A stretch of DNA of 64,000 nucleotides, taken from contig NZ_RBKT01000001.1 in the NCBI RefSeq assembly GCF_003633685.1, forward strand, positions 6,200,001 to 6,264,000, in the 5' to 3' direction. Each line of letters opens with the position of its first letter. Position 1 is the first letter of the stretch. Shown one piece after another: positions 33,385-45,159 of the stretch. Both the position numbers and the translations under genes were made by a program. This stretch comes from Micromonospora pisi (GTDB lineage: Bacteria > Actinomycetota > Actinomycetes > Mycobacteriales > Micromonosporaceae). Below the pieces are notes generated by a model. It did no database searches, was not told where the DNA came from, and worked only from the letters and a program-made list of their open reading frames with translations.

Positions 33385-34473
33385 ATGGCGCTATGGCGGA
33401 TCAGGGCGACGGTCGACGACCGGCCCGGATACCTGGCGGTGTTGACCGCCAGTCTCGCGCTGCGCGGAGTCAACATCCTCACTGTGCAGGTGCACACCAC
33501 CGAGGCGGGCGCGCTCGACGACTTCCTCGTCGACGCGCCGGAGCGACTCACCGCGGCCGACCTGGTCACCGCCGTGGAACGCGGACGCGGGCGGGACTGC
33601 TGGGTGGCGCGCAGTGAGGCGCGTGGCCTGGTCGACCAGCCGACCCGCGCGTTGGGCCTGGCCAGCCGACTGGTACGTGACCCGGACGCACTCGGCGAGG
33701 TGCTGCGTACCCTGCTCGGGGCCGACACGGTCACCTGGCGCCCGGCACCGGGACAGGACCGGCCCCGGGCCGGCGCGGAGACGATGCGGCTGGCCGACCC
33801 GGCCGGCGGCTCCTACGAGGTGCTCCGGGCCGCTCCCGCGTTCACCCCGGCCGAGTACGCCCGCGCGCAGGCGCTGGTCGACCTGGCCGCGAACGTGGAG
33901 CGGCGGGCCGCGGAGCAGGTGACCCTGGTGCTGCCGGACGGGGCGGAGCTGACCGTACGACCGGCGACCGGGGACGACCTGCCGGCGGTGGCGGCGATGC
34001 ACGCCCGCTGCTCGGCCCAGAGCCGGCGGCACCGCTACCTCGGTGCCGCCGACCCGACCCCGGAACGGTTGCGTCAACTGCTGGAGCCGACGCGCGGGAT
34101 CACCCTGCTCGCCGTGGCCGGCGGTGTCGACGGCACCCCGGAGCGGGTGGTGGCGATGGCGAACCTGGTCGCCGAGGGAGTGGTCGGCGCGGTGTCACTC
34201 CTGGTCGAGGAGGACTGGCAGCGACGCGGTCTGGGCGGCGCGCTGGCCCGACGGCTGGTCGCGTACGCCGGGCGCTCCGGCCACGCCGCGCTGGTCGCCC
34301 ACGCGTACGCGGACAACCTGGGCCTGCTCCGGGTGCTGCACCGGGTCGGGCGGCCGGAGCCGGTCGACTCCGACGGCGACCTGATGACCGTCACCGTGCC
34401 CCTGGCGGCCGTGACGGACCAAGACCCCAGCGGCCCGGCACCGATGCGGTGCCGGGCCGCCGGAACAGCCTGA
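33385..34473 (+). CDS. ACT-GNAT fusion: amino-acid-regulated protein acetyltransferase
   Basis: 362 residues, ATG with a GAGAGGAG site. An ACT domain (1-75, WRIRATVDDRPGYLAVLTASLALRGVNILTVQVHTTEAGALDDFLVD) is followed by a helical linker and a GNAT domain (about 185-345). That domain has ELTVRPATGDDLPAVAAMHARCS, VSLLVEEDWQRRGLGGALARRLVAYA (acetyl-CoA loop R-x-x-G-x-G) and VAHAYADNLGLLRVLHRVG. Micromonospora ACT-GNAT enzymes (MaKat) are known lysine acetyltransferases allosterically controlled by amino acids such as cysteine and arginine. The assignment is by architecture; the effector and targets here are unknown. Confidence 0.88.
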   Translation: MALWRIRATVDDRPGYLAVLTASLALRGVNILTVQVHTTEAGALDDFLVDAPERLTAADLVTAVERGRGRDCWVARSEARGLVDQPTRALGLASRLVRDPDALGEVLRTLLGADTVTWRPAPGQDRPRAGAETMRLADPAGGSYEVLRAAPAFTPAEYARAQALVDLAANVERRAAEQVTLVLPDGAELTVRPATGDDLPAVAAMHARCSAQSRRHRYLGAADPTPERLRQLLEPTRGITLLAVAGGVDGTPERVVAMANLVAEGVVGAVSLLVEEDWQRRGLGGALARRLVAYAGRSGHAALVAHAYADNLGLLRVLHRVGRPEPVDSDGDLMTVTVPLAAVTDQDPSGPAPMRCRAAGTA

Positions 34474-34483
34474 CCGGGGCGAA

Positions 34484-34531
34484 GGGGAGAGGGTTCCTTC
34501 CTGTGGGACGGCAGGAAGGGGCCCTCTTCCC
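34484..34531. terminator. 20-bp hairpin terminator of the AGGAAGGGGCCC class
   Basis: Positions 34484-34503 pair with 34512-34531 around an 8-nt loop. All 20 pairs are Watson-Crick or G-U, with core CCTTCCTG/CAGGAAGG then GAGGG/CCCTC. It lies between the ACT-GNAT gene and the convergent zinc-ribbon gene and shares GGAAGGGGCCCTT-type sequence with the element at 52756. Confidence 0.75.
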
Positions 34532-34574
34532 GTACCGGTCGCCCGGTGACCCATCGCCGGCACCTCCCGGCGGG

Positions 34575-35321
34575 CTATCCGTAGACGACCTCCCGTGACG
34601 TGATCCACACGACGTGGATCCGGTCGCCGCTCTGGTAGACGCTGCCGCTGTAGGTGGTTTGCAGCGCCTCCATGCTCGTCGCCGACCCGCGCAGATAGCT
34701 GCATTCCAGCGCGTCGAGGTGCCCGGGCACTGCGGCGTGGGGATTCTCGGCGAACCGCTCGAATTCACCCAGCGTGCGGCCTTCGAAGCTGATGAGACCG
34801 CGCGACGACCCGGGCTCGGGGAACGGCGCCGGCCACTCCTCGTCGAACATCTGGCTCCGGTCCAGGCGCAGCTTTGTCAGGGCGTTCAGCGCGTCGTCAA
34901 ATTCGAGCACGTGCAGCAGGGGTTCGACGCGGGGGCGGTAGTGGCTCTGGAGTGCCTCCTGCCGCTCGCGGTCATGGGTCGAATGAGTCGGTTCGTAGGC
35001 CGGGGCGTGGTCCAGCCAACGGCGGACCAGGTTCCGGGCTTCGCCTTCCCGGCGCTCCTCGCGGGCCCGCGCCTGGGTACGGAACAGATCCAGACACCGG
35101 TCGCACCGGCCCGGCGACATGGCCCAGCGAGAACGCGAGTTGTCGTGCGGAACCTGGGCACCGCACTCCGGGCACGTGTCCAGGCACCGGTCGCACCAGG
35201 ACGGCGTGAGGTGTCTGCGCTGGTAGCGGCTCCACTCGCCGCGCGGAATCCGGGCCCCGCACCCACGGCAGCGCTCCGACCACCCCTTGAAGAGTCTCGT
35301 GAACATCCTTCGATACTTCAC
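34575..35321 (-). CDS. Hypothetical protein with tandem zinc-ribbon-like Cys pairs
   Basis: 248 residues from a GTG preceded by GGGGAAG. Four C-x2-C pairs occur in residues 18-76: CRGC, CDRC, CPEC and CDRC, the last two followed by a charged helix (RTQARAREERREGEARNLVRRWLDHAP). This suggests two structural zinc ribbons. The remainder (about 125-248) is unlike any family I know and ends in a beta-rich segment (YSGSVYQSGDRIHVVWITSREVVY). It stands alone and its neighbours are unrelated; a recently acquired gene is possible but not shown. Confidence 0.6.
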   Translation of the reverse strand: MKYRRMFTRLFKGWSERCRGCGARIPRGEWSRYQRRHLTPSWCDRCLDTCPECGAQVPHDNSRSRWAMSPGRCDRCLDLFRTQARAREERREGEARNLVRRWLDHAPAYEPTHSTHDRERQEALQSHYRPRVEPLLHVLEFDDALNALTKLRLDRSQMFDEEWPAPFPEPGSSRGLISFEGRTLGEFERFAENPHAAVPGHLDALECSYLRGSATSMEALQTTYSGSVYQSGDRIHVVWITSREVVYG

Positions 35322-35459
35322 GACGACTTCCCCGTACCGCGACTCACATCCTGGCCACCTCAGGCCGTGGGTGTCGCGGCCCGAGCGCGCCGACCGAGGT
35401 GAGCGAACACCCCGCCCAGGAAGATCCGGTACGGGGTGTCGCCGTGGCCGTGCCTGTCG

Positions 35460-37028
35460 TCAGGTGGGCGGTAGCGCCGTCCAGTCGGGGAAGTTGCCGT
35501 ACAGGCGCTGGTCGGGGCCGCCCTGGGTGACCGCGTGCACCAGCAGGTCGCCGCCGACGAAGGCGCCCTTCCAGGAGGCGCCGCGACCACCGAAGGGCTC
35601 GTCCCGGTCACCACGGGACCGGGGCTTGTTGATGCCGACCTTGAACGCCTGCAGGTCCACCGCCAGTTTCGCCGCCTCGTCCTCGTCGTCGCAGGCGAGG
35701 CTCGCGACCAGGGCACCGTTGGAGGCGTTCATCGCGGCGAGCAGTTCGTCCCTGGTGTCCACCACCACGATGGTGTCGACCGGGCCGAACGGCTCGGCGT
35801 GCATCAGCCGGGACCGTCCGGGCGGGGCGAGCAGCACCGCCGGTGCGACGTACGCCGCAGTGTCCTGGCCGTCGAGGAACGGTGCCCCGTCGAGGCGGCC
35901 ACGGTAGAGCGGGATGGCGCCGCCCCGGACCGCCTCCTCGACCTTGCGGCGCAGCTCGTCGGCCTTGGCGCCGCTGATCAGTGGCCCGAAGTCCAGTTCC
36001 GGCAGGGCGTCGCCGTCGACCCAGTCGTCCCCGACCGCGAGCGGGTGGCCGAAGCGTACGGAGCGGACCACCGGCAGGTACATGTCGAGGAACCGGTCGA
36101 CCAGGTCCCGCTGCACCACGAACCGGGGGTACGCGGTGCAGCGCTGCTTGCCGTACTCGAAGCCCTTCTTCAGGTGCTTGGCGAGCATGTCCCACTGGGA
36201 GAACTCCCAGACGCCCCAGGCGTTCAGCCCTTCCTGCTCGATGAAGTGCCGCTTGTCGGAGTCGAGCAGCGCGGCGGCCACCTTTCCGCCGTTGGAGCGC
36301 CCGCCGACGAACGCGACCGCACCGATCTCCGGGGCCCGGACCAGCACCTCGGAGAGTTCCTCGCCGCCGCCGGAGACCAGGGTGGCGGGCAGGCCGGCGC
36401 GGCGCATCAGCGCGTGCGCGACGGTGAGGCAGACCGCGCCGCCCTGGGACGGCGTCTTGGCGATGACCGCGTTGCCGGCGAGCAGTTGCACCAGTTCGGC
36501 GTGGACCAGCACGCTCATCGGGTAGTTCCAGCTCGCGATGTTGCTGACCGGCCCGGCGAGCGGTTCGCGGCCGTCGGCGAGCATCCGGTCGATCTCCTCG
36601 ACGTACCAGCGGACACCGTCGAGGGCCCGGTCGACGTCGGCGCAGGCCAGCCGCCACGGCTTGCCGATCTCCCAGACCAGCAGCAGGGCGAGCAGGTCAC
36701 GTTGGACGCTCAGCTCGTCCAGGGCCTCGGTGACCCGGTTTTTCCGTTCCGCCAGCGGCGTGGCCGCCCAGTGGCGGTGCTCGTCGAGGGCGAACGCGAC
36801 CGCCGCCCGTGCCGTCTCGGCGCCGAGCCGGGGCAGGTTGACCAGCACGGTGTTGTCCACCGGGGTGCGGACCGGGGTCGGGGTGCCGACCGACTGCCAT
36901 GCACCCTGCACCAGGTTGCGCAGGGTGACGACGCCGGAGGGGTCCGGCTCGAACGCTTCGGGGGTCGCGGTGACGGCGCGGGCGAGGGTCTCCTGCCACG
37001 CGGTGCCGTCGGCCAGGCGTAGTGCCAT
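35460..37028 (-). CDS. Aldehyde dehydrogenase family protein
   Basis: 522 residues, ATG start. The cofactor domain shows NIASWNYPMSVLVHAELVQLLAGNAVIAKTPSQGG (near 165-200) and GAVAFVGGRSNGGKVA (near 240). The catalytic domain has HFIEQEGLNAWG (Glu region) and GFEYGKQRCTAYPRFVVQRDL, whose Cys (near residue 300) is the likely nucleophile. HAEPFGPVDTIVVVDTRDELLAAMNASNGAL and GINKPRSRGDRDEPFGGRGASWKGAFVGGD close the fold. The PPG-like tail fits a group of acyl/aromatic aldehyde dehydrogenases; substrate unknown. The 417-bp gap upstream (37029-37445) also holds the GH9 promoter. Confidence 0.9.
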   Translation of the reverse strand: MALRLADGTAWQETLARAVTATPEAFEPDPSGVVTLRNLVQGAWQSVGTPTPVRTPVDNTVLVNLPRLGAETARAAVAFALDEHRHWAATPLAERKNRVTEALDELSVQRDLLALLLVWEIGKPWRLACADVDRALDGVRWYVEEIDRMLADGREPLAGPVSNIASWNYPMSVLVHAELVQLLAGNAVIAKTPSQGGAVCLTVAHALMRRAGLPATLVSGGGEELSEVLVRAPEIGAVAFVGGRSNGGKVAAALLDSDKRHFIEQEGLNAWGVWEFSQWDMLAKHLKKGFEYGKQRCTAYPRFVVQRDLVDRFLDMYLPVVRSVRFGHPLAVGDDWVDGDALPELDFGPLISGAKADELRRKVEEAVRGGAIPLYRGRLDGAPFLDGQDTAAYVAPAVLLAPPGRSRLMHAEPFGPVDTIVVVDTRDELLAAMNASNGALVASLACDDEDEAAKLAVDLQAFKVGINKPRSRGDRDEPFGGRGASWKGAFVGGDLLVHAVTQGGPDQRLYGNFPDWTALPPT

Positions 37029-37229
37029 CGTTTGCCTCCTGGGACTGCTGACCAGTGGGCAGCGGCAGCGTCGATGGCACCGCTGATCTGCGCGTACTGT
37101 CTCGCGCGTCGAGGCCGGCCGGCAACCGTACGCTCGTATCCCAGGACGTTTCCGCCCACCGGTTGGTCAGCCGCGCTCGGCTCGCGTCGGGCCGGGCGGG
37201 TGCGGGCGTACGGCGGCCAGCCTGGTTGA

Positions 37230-40388
<3,159 letters not shown>

Positions 40389-40450
40389 CCTGACCCGGGT
40401 GTTACCCGTGATGGCCTCTCCGGTCGGTCCCGGGCGTGCCGAGGCGCGTA

Positions 40451-40501
40451 CGGACCGGGAGGCGTGGTTTCCGTCCGAGGACGGCCACGCCTCCCGGTCC
40501 G
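40451..40501. terminator. Bidirectional terminator with 17-bp plus 6-bp stem
   Basis: Positions 40451-40467 pair perfectly with 40485-40501; within the loop CCGTCC (40471-40476) pairs with GGACGG (40479-40484), leaving a TTT bulge. It separates the convergent GH9 and phosphodiester glycosidase genes. Confidence 0.75.
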
Positions 40502-40520
40502 GGGCTGGGCAGGTGGTCGG

Positions 40521-41798
40521 TCAGTCGCGTCCGATGAAGACGCCGATTCCGTTGGCGACGGCCCGCTCGACCCCGCCGGAGGGGCTGTTGCGGACGGTGG
40601 CCGTGGTCGCGCCCGGGTGGCGGGCCGCCAGGGTGCTGGACCCGCCGCCGTCGAGGTTGACCGCCGCGTCCGCGCCGAACGAGCGGAGCAGCGTGGCCAG
40701 TTCGCTGACCGTGAGTCCCGTGCTGACCGAGGACCGGCCGTCGAGGGCGACGAGGTAGACGGTGCGCCCGTCCGCGCTGGTGCCGGCGGCGGTGCGGACC
40801 GCGGCGACCGAGTTGTCCAGGCCGGCCAGGGGCTGACCGGACCGCAGGATCGGGAAACCGCCGACCGCGAAGGTGAGCGCCGGCTTGTCGTCGGTGACCA
40901 GTGCCTGCCGGCGTACGTTGACCCGGTCGCCGGGGAGCAGGTCGTCGAGCTGGTCCGCGCCGCCCTCGCGGCCGACCAGGACGACGGTGTCGGCGGGGAT
41001 CGCCCCGGAACCCGGGGTACGGCTGATCGAGGTCACCACGCCGTCGTGCACCGTCACCTCGTAGGTGTGGTCGGTGCAGGGGTCGTTGCGGCTGGTGTCG
41101 CTGCCGCAGGTGGCGCGGATCCGGGAGGCGCTGCCCCAGTCCGAGTCGAAGAGGCCGACGCCGTCGACGGGCAGCGCGTACTGGTTGAGGCCGCGCAGCG
41201 GGATGACCGCGCCGCTGCGGCTGCGTACCTCGCCGCGCAGGGTGAGGCTGGTGACCCGGGCGCTGCCGTTGATGCCGACGCCGAAGACGTCGCGGGTGGA
41301 GGTGCCGGCCGGCAGCCCCGGACCGAAACGCTGTGCGTTCGGCACCGCCGCCTTGAGGTCCTCGCCGCCCGCGATCTCCGGTCCGACCGCGGACCCGGTC
41401 GGTTCGACGCCCTCGTGGGTCTCGCTGATGTTGAAGAAGTCGCCGTTCACGCCCGCGACGGCGCCCTGCTCGTCGGTCATGGTGGAGATCACCTGCCGCT
41501 GCGCCACCGCGTCGGGGTGCAGCAGGTCCAGCACCACCTTCCGTTGGCGCAGGTCGGCGGTGACCACGTGTCCGACGGCCGGCCCGCGTGGTGTGTCCAG
41601 TTCGAAGGACAGGTACGTCACGCCGGGCGCGACGAGTTCGCCGCCGGTGTAGTGGACCAGACCGTCGGCGGTGGACGTGGGCGTGGCCGCCCCGGTCGGG
41701 GTGGCTGCCCACGCGGCACCGGCGGGTACCACGAGGGTGGCCAGTGCGAGGGACAGCAGCAGTGCCAGCGGTCGGCGTACGAGCTGTGGTGGCCTCAT
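40521..41798 (-). CDS. Secreted phosphodiester glycosidase (NAGPA-domain) family protein
   Basis: 425 residues from the ATG at 41798 with a GAGAGGAG site. The signal peptide runs to about residue 31 (GAAWAA). The NAGPA-type domain has VAGVNGDFFNI (near residue 120), VYLVALDGRSSVSTGLTVSELATLL and VNLDGGGSSTL (near 385), the usual conserved Asp and Gly residues of phosphodiester glycosidases. Family members cleave sugar-phosphodiester links; bacterial substrates may be wall teichoic acids or exopolysaccharides. It is followed on the same strand by no close partner, but a secreted GDPD-type gene lies 205 bp upstream. Confidence 0.88.
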   Translation of the reverse strand: MRPPQLVRRPLALLLSLALATLVVPAGAAWAATPTGAATPTSTADGLVHYTGGELVAPGVTYLSFELDTPRGPAVGHVVTADLRQRKVVLDLLHPDAVAQRQVISTMTDEQGAVAGVNGDFFNISETHEGVEPTGSAVGPEIAGGEDLKAAVPNAQRFGPGLPAGTSTRDVFGVGINGSARVTSLTLRGEVRSRSGAVIPLRGLNQYALPVDGVGLFDSDWGSASRIRATCGSDTSRNDPCTDHTYEVTVHDGVVTSISRTPGSGAIPADTVVLVGREGGADQLDDLLPGDRVNVRRQALVTDDKPALTFAVGGFPILRSGQPLAGLDNSVAAVRTAAGTSADGRTVYLVALDGRSSVSTGLTVSELATLLRSFGADAAVNLDGGGSSTLAARHPGATTATVRNSPSGGVERAVANGIGVFIGRD

Positions 41799-42003
41799 CG
41801 CCGCTCCTCTCGTCTCAGGGTGACCCGGACCGGGCCCGGGTCGGGTTCCCGAGTAGACGATCACGCCGCGGTGAACGCGTAACAAGATCAACTTGAACCG
41901 TCGGTGCCGTCCTCGGGTACGCCGAAGCCGGTCCGGACGACGGAGGAACCCGAGGGGCGTTCGATCCGCCGTCGTCGTCGCGCACGTCAGACCCGGGAGG
42001 TGG

Positions 42004-42996
42004 TCACGGCCGGACCAACGGCGTGATCACGTCGGCCCGGTTGGTCCAGAGCCAGCCGGACCAGTCTGCGGGCACCGCCTCCAGGTCGGCGGACCGGTCG
42101 AAGCCCTCTGACCACGGTCCGTCACCGGCGACGAGGATGACCCGGGTGTCCGCCGCACGCATCCGGTCGACGAAGAGATTCGGCCAGCCCCACATCAGCC
42201 GGCCGTAGCGCTGCGGCAGGTGCAGTTCGGTGTGCCGGCAGGCGCCGGGGACGTGTCCGGTCCAGCCGGTCGCGAGGTAGCGGACCAGGCAGTCCCGCAT
42301 GGTCTTCTCCGAGGCGGCCCGCACCTGCGGCAGCCGGTTCGCGACCGCGTCGACCGGTGCGCCGCCGCCGTACACACCGATGGTGGCGAGCCGCTCGGCG
42401 GGCAGGGTGGCCAGGTAGGCGGCCAGCCGTTCGCCCTCGGCCGGGTCGTCGTTCTTCAGATCGATCAGCAGCTCCCGGTCCGGGAACGCGGCGACGACCT
42501 CCTCGACGGTGGGCAGCAGGCCGACGCCCTTACCGCGCAGCGGGTACGTGACACCGCCGTCGGCGGTGTAGCCGTACCCGAGGTCGAGCCGGCGCAGTTC
42601 GGCGAGCGTGTGGTCCCGGACCCGGCCGGTCCCGTCGGTCCGGCACTCGAGCGTCGAGTCGTGGAACACGGCCAGTTGATTGTCGGCGGTGACCTGCACA
42701 TCGAACTCGATCATGTCGGCGCCGGCGTCGAACGCCGCGCGCATCGACGAGATGGTGTTCTCGATGTGGCTGTGTTCCGGCGGGTGGATGCGGGTGGCGG
42801 TGCAGGTGTCGTTGAGTACACCGTCGAGCGGAAAGGTCTGGGCGATGCCCCGGTGTGCCAGCAGCAGCGGCCGACCTCCCTCGGAGCCCCGCAGCGCCGA
42901 GCTGTTGGCCACGTAGAGTCCGGTGACCGCCAGCAGGACGACGCCCAGGGTCAGCCAGAGTCTGCGGAACCGGCGCGCACGTTTCAGAGAAGACAC
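42004..42996 (-). CDS. Glycerophosphodiester phosphodiesterase, membrane-anchored
   Basis: 330 residues, GTG start. One N-terminal transmembrane helix (about 13-32, LWLTLGVVLLAVTGLYVA) anchors a GDPD TIM barrel outside the membrane. LLAHRGIAQTFP carries the catalytic His-Arg, ENTISSMRAAFDAGADMIEFDVQVTADNQLAVFHD the metal ligands (Glu, Asp, His), and LLIDLKNDDPAEGERLAAYL follows. It hydrolyses glycerophosphodiesters from lipids or teichoic acids. Its position beside the NAGPA-type glycosidase suggests a joint role in phosphodiester polymer turnover; this is an inference. Confidence 0.88.
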   Translation of the reverse strand: MSSLKRARRFRRLWLTLGVVLLAVTGLYVANSSALRGSEGGRPLLLAHRGIAQTFPLDGVLNDTCTATRIHPPEHSHIENTISSMRAAFDAGADMIEFDVQVTADNQLAVFHDSTLECRTDGTGRVRDHTLAELRRLDLGYGYTADGGVTYPLRGKGVGLLPTVEEVVAAFPDRELLIDLKNDDPAEGERLAAYLATLPAERLATIGVYGGGAPVDAVANRLPQVRAASEKTMRDCLVRYLATGWTGHVPGACRHTELHLPQRYGRLMWGWPNLFVDRMRAADTRVILVAGDGPWSEGFDRSADLEAVPADWSGWLWTNRADVITPLVRP

Positions 42997-43060
42997 CCGG
43001 GCAGCCTGTCAGCGCGAATCCCGCCCCGGAACCGGCGAAGGACACAGCCGACCTAGGTCC

Positions 43061-43705
43061 TTAGGACAGGTCGCGGGCGATCAGCGCGGCCTGGGTCCGA
43101 CTGGTCACCGCCAGTTTCCCGAGCAGGTTGCTGACGTGGGCCTTGACGGTGCGTTCGGCGAGCGCCAGGTCCCGTGCGATGTCCTGGTTGCTCATGCCCT
43201 GTCCGAGCAGGGCGAGCACTTCCCGTTCGCGCTGGGTCAGGGTGCGCAGCCGGGCACCGGCGTCCGCTGCGGCCGGGGCCGGCGTCGAGGGCCAGAGCAG
43301 ATCCGCGGCGGACGCGCTCAGCGCGGTCACCCCGGCGTACGCACCGCGGACGGCGGCGGCCAGCTCACCGCCGCTGGCGTCCTTGAGCACGAACCCGTCC
43401 GCGCCGGCGGTCAGCGCCCGTTGGATGTCCGCTGCCCGGCCGACCGTGGTCAGCATCAGCACCTTCGCGGACACCTCCGGAAGACGGGAGCGCAGCTGAC
43501 CGAGGACGCGCACACCGTCCGCGCCCGGCAGGTAGAGGTCGAGCAGGATCACGTCCGCCACGACGGGATCTTCGGCCAGGAGTTCCAGCAGGGCGTCACC
43601 GTCCGGTAACTCCGCGACCACCTCGAAGTCCGGCTGCGCGTCGAGGATCAGGCTCAACCCCTCCCGTACCAGCGCCTGGTCGTCGACGATGACAAGCCGG
43701 ATCAT
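43061..43705 (-). CDS. NarL/LuxR-type response regulator
   Basis: 214 residues. The receiver (about 1-120) has the acidic pair DD near residue 8, phosphorylated Asp in ILLDLYLPGADG (near 55), Thr in MLTTVG and Lys in VLKD. The LuxR HTH (about 145-210) reads LTQREREVLALLGQGMSNQDIARDLALAERTVKAHVSNLLGKLAVTSRTQAALIA. It is the partner of the divergent kinase at 43712. The two start codons are 6 bp apart, so each promoter must lie inside the other coding region. Confidence 0.93.
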   Translation of the reverse strand: MIRLVIVDDQALVREGLSLILDAQPDFEVVAELPDGDALLELLAEDPVVADVILLDLYLPGADGVRVLGQLRSRLPEVSAKVLMLTTVGRAADIQRALTAGADGFVLKDASGGELAAAVRGAYAGVTALSASAADLLWPSTPAPAAADAGARLRTLTQREREVLALLGQGMSNQDIARDLALAERTVKAHVSNLLGKLAVTSRTQAALIARDLS

Positions 43706-43711
43706 CGGGCC

Positions 43712-44917
43712 ATGGTATTCAGGGCCGTGGCATTCACACTCCGGCCTCCGACGGTTCGTCGGCTACGAGGTCATTGGCAGCCCGCGGTGGACGTCGCCCT
43801 GGGCGCCGCGACCGCCGCGCTCTTCGTGCTCTCCGGTACGACCGTCTCCACCCCGCTCGCCGTGGCGCAACTGCTGCCACTCGTCTGGCGGCGCCGGTTC
43901 CCGGCCGCGGTGCTGATCGTCGTCGGCTGCGCGACCGCCGCCCACACCACACTCGGCATGGCCCGCGCGACCGGCTTCTTTCCCGCGACGATCGCGCTCT
44001 ACACCGCCGCCACCCACCGGTCGTCGGCGATCCGGTGGGTGCTGTGTCCCGCGGTCGGCCTGGTCATGGCCGCCGCCAGCGGAGTTCGACACGGTCCGGT
44101 CGAGGGCGTGCTGATGGCTGTCGTCACGGTGACGGTGGCGTGGTTGGCCGGGGTGGAACGCAGCGAGCACCTGCGCCAGCGCACCGAGGCCGAAACGCAC
44201 CGGGCGGAGGCGGCACGCCAACGGGCCGAGGCTGAGAGGCAGCGTGCCCAGGCGGCCAGCCTGCGGCTGGAGCGCCGGATCGCCGAGCAGGAGACCGCAG
44301 CCGCCGAGGACCGGGAACGCCTGGCCCGCCGGGTGCACGACACCCTCGCGCACACGGTCACCGTGATGCTGCTGCAGACCGAGGCGCTGCGGGCCACCAC
44401 GTCGCTCGACCCGGCCGGGAAACGTCGCCTGGAGGTGGTGCTGCGCGCGGGACGGGAGGCGCTGGCCGAGGTTCGCGCCGCGCTGGCCGACGGCGACGAG
44501 CGGGATTCCGCGACGCTGCTGGCGGCGCGGCTGGACACGCTCCGCGCCGCCGGGCTGAACCTCGCCGTGAGCCCGCCGGACCTGCGCGAGGTGCTCCCGG
44601 CACCGGTCCGGGCGGTCGCCGACCGGCTGATCGGCGAGGCGGCGACGAACGCGTTGCGCCACGACGGCCCCGGCACCCTGTTGACGATCACGACGGCGCA
44701 CGACGACGACCGGTTGATCCTGCGGATCACCAGCCAACCGCCCGGCTCCGGGGGTGGCCGGTCGCCGCGCGGCACCCCGGGCTTCGGCCTGCGCAGCCTT
44801 TCCGAGGACATCAGAGGGTACGGCGGGGAGCTGGCCTACGGCCCGGTTGTCCCGTTCGGCTGGCGGATCGAGGCGGCGTTTCCGCTGCCCGTCGCAGTGG
44901 ACGCGGGTCTGCGCTGA
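43712..44917 (+). CDS. HisKA_3-type sensor histidine kinase
   Basis: 401 residues. The N-terminal membrane domain (about 25-150) has four to five helices. A coiled coil of RQRAEAERQRAQ repeats (about 155-200) leads to the dimerisation/phosphoacceptor segment RERLARRVHDTLAHTVTVMLLQTEAL (His near residue 210). The ATP-binding domain has LIGEAATNALRHDG and GFGLRSLSEDIRGYGGEL. The ATG at 43712 has no visible ribosome-binding site; the GTG at 43727 is the alternative. Partner of the divergent response regulator at 43061. Confidence 0.9.
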   Translation: MVFRAVAFTLRPPTVRRLRGHWQPAVDVALGAATAALFVLSGTTVSTPLAVAQLLPLVWRRRFPAAVLIVVGCATAAHTTLGMARATGFFPATIALYTAATHRSSAIRWVLCPAVGLVMAAASGVRHGPVEGVLMAVVTVTVAWLAGVERSEHLRQRTEAETHRAEAARQRAEAERQRAQAASLRLERRIAEQETAAAEDRERLARRVHDTLAHTVTVMLLQTEALRATTSLDPAGKRRLEVVLRAGREALAEVRAALADGDERDSATLLAARLDTLRAAGLNLAVSPPDLREVLPAPVRAVADRLIGEAATNALRHDGPGTLLTITTAHDDDRLILRITSQPPGSGGGRSPRGTPGFGLRSLSEDIRGYGGELAYGPVVPFGWRIEAAFPLPVAVDAGLR

Positions 44918-44950
44918 CGTCCCGTGAGCGGGTCAGCGGGTGCCCGGTGG

Positions 44951-45142
44951 CTACTGGTGGGTTTCGCCGTGTTCGACGCAGACCGCCGACCAGCCGGTCG
45001 GTACGACCTGCACCTTCATTCGGCGCCGGCACTGCGGGCAGAACCGGGGCGGCTCCAGCACCCGGGCTGCCGCGCAGCTGTTGTGTGAGCCGTCCCCGGT
45101 CGACCGGCCGCACCGGTCACACCACAAGCCGGTCGTCGTCAT
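44951..45142 (-). CDS. bsaP: Biotin synthase auxiliary protein BsaP
   Basis: 63 residues from the ATG at 45142 (GTG at 45145 is possible). Cys pairs WCDRC (near residue 8), a lone Cys in [18 protein letters not shown] (near 36), and a final Cys in [10 protein letters not shown] are arranged as in the small iron-sulfur protein encoded beside bioB in actinobacteria (Rv1590 family). That protein has been shown to support biotin synthase, which consumes its own cluster as sulfur source. It follows bioB by 17 bp on the same strand. Confidence 0.85.
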   Translation of the reverse strand: MTTTGLWCDRCGRSTGDGSHNSCAAARVLEPPRFCPQCRRRMKVQVVPTGWSAVCVEHGETHQ

Positions 45143-45159
45143 CACAGGGTCGTCCTCGC

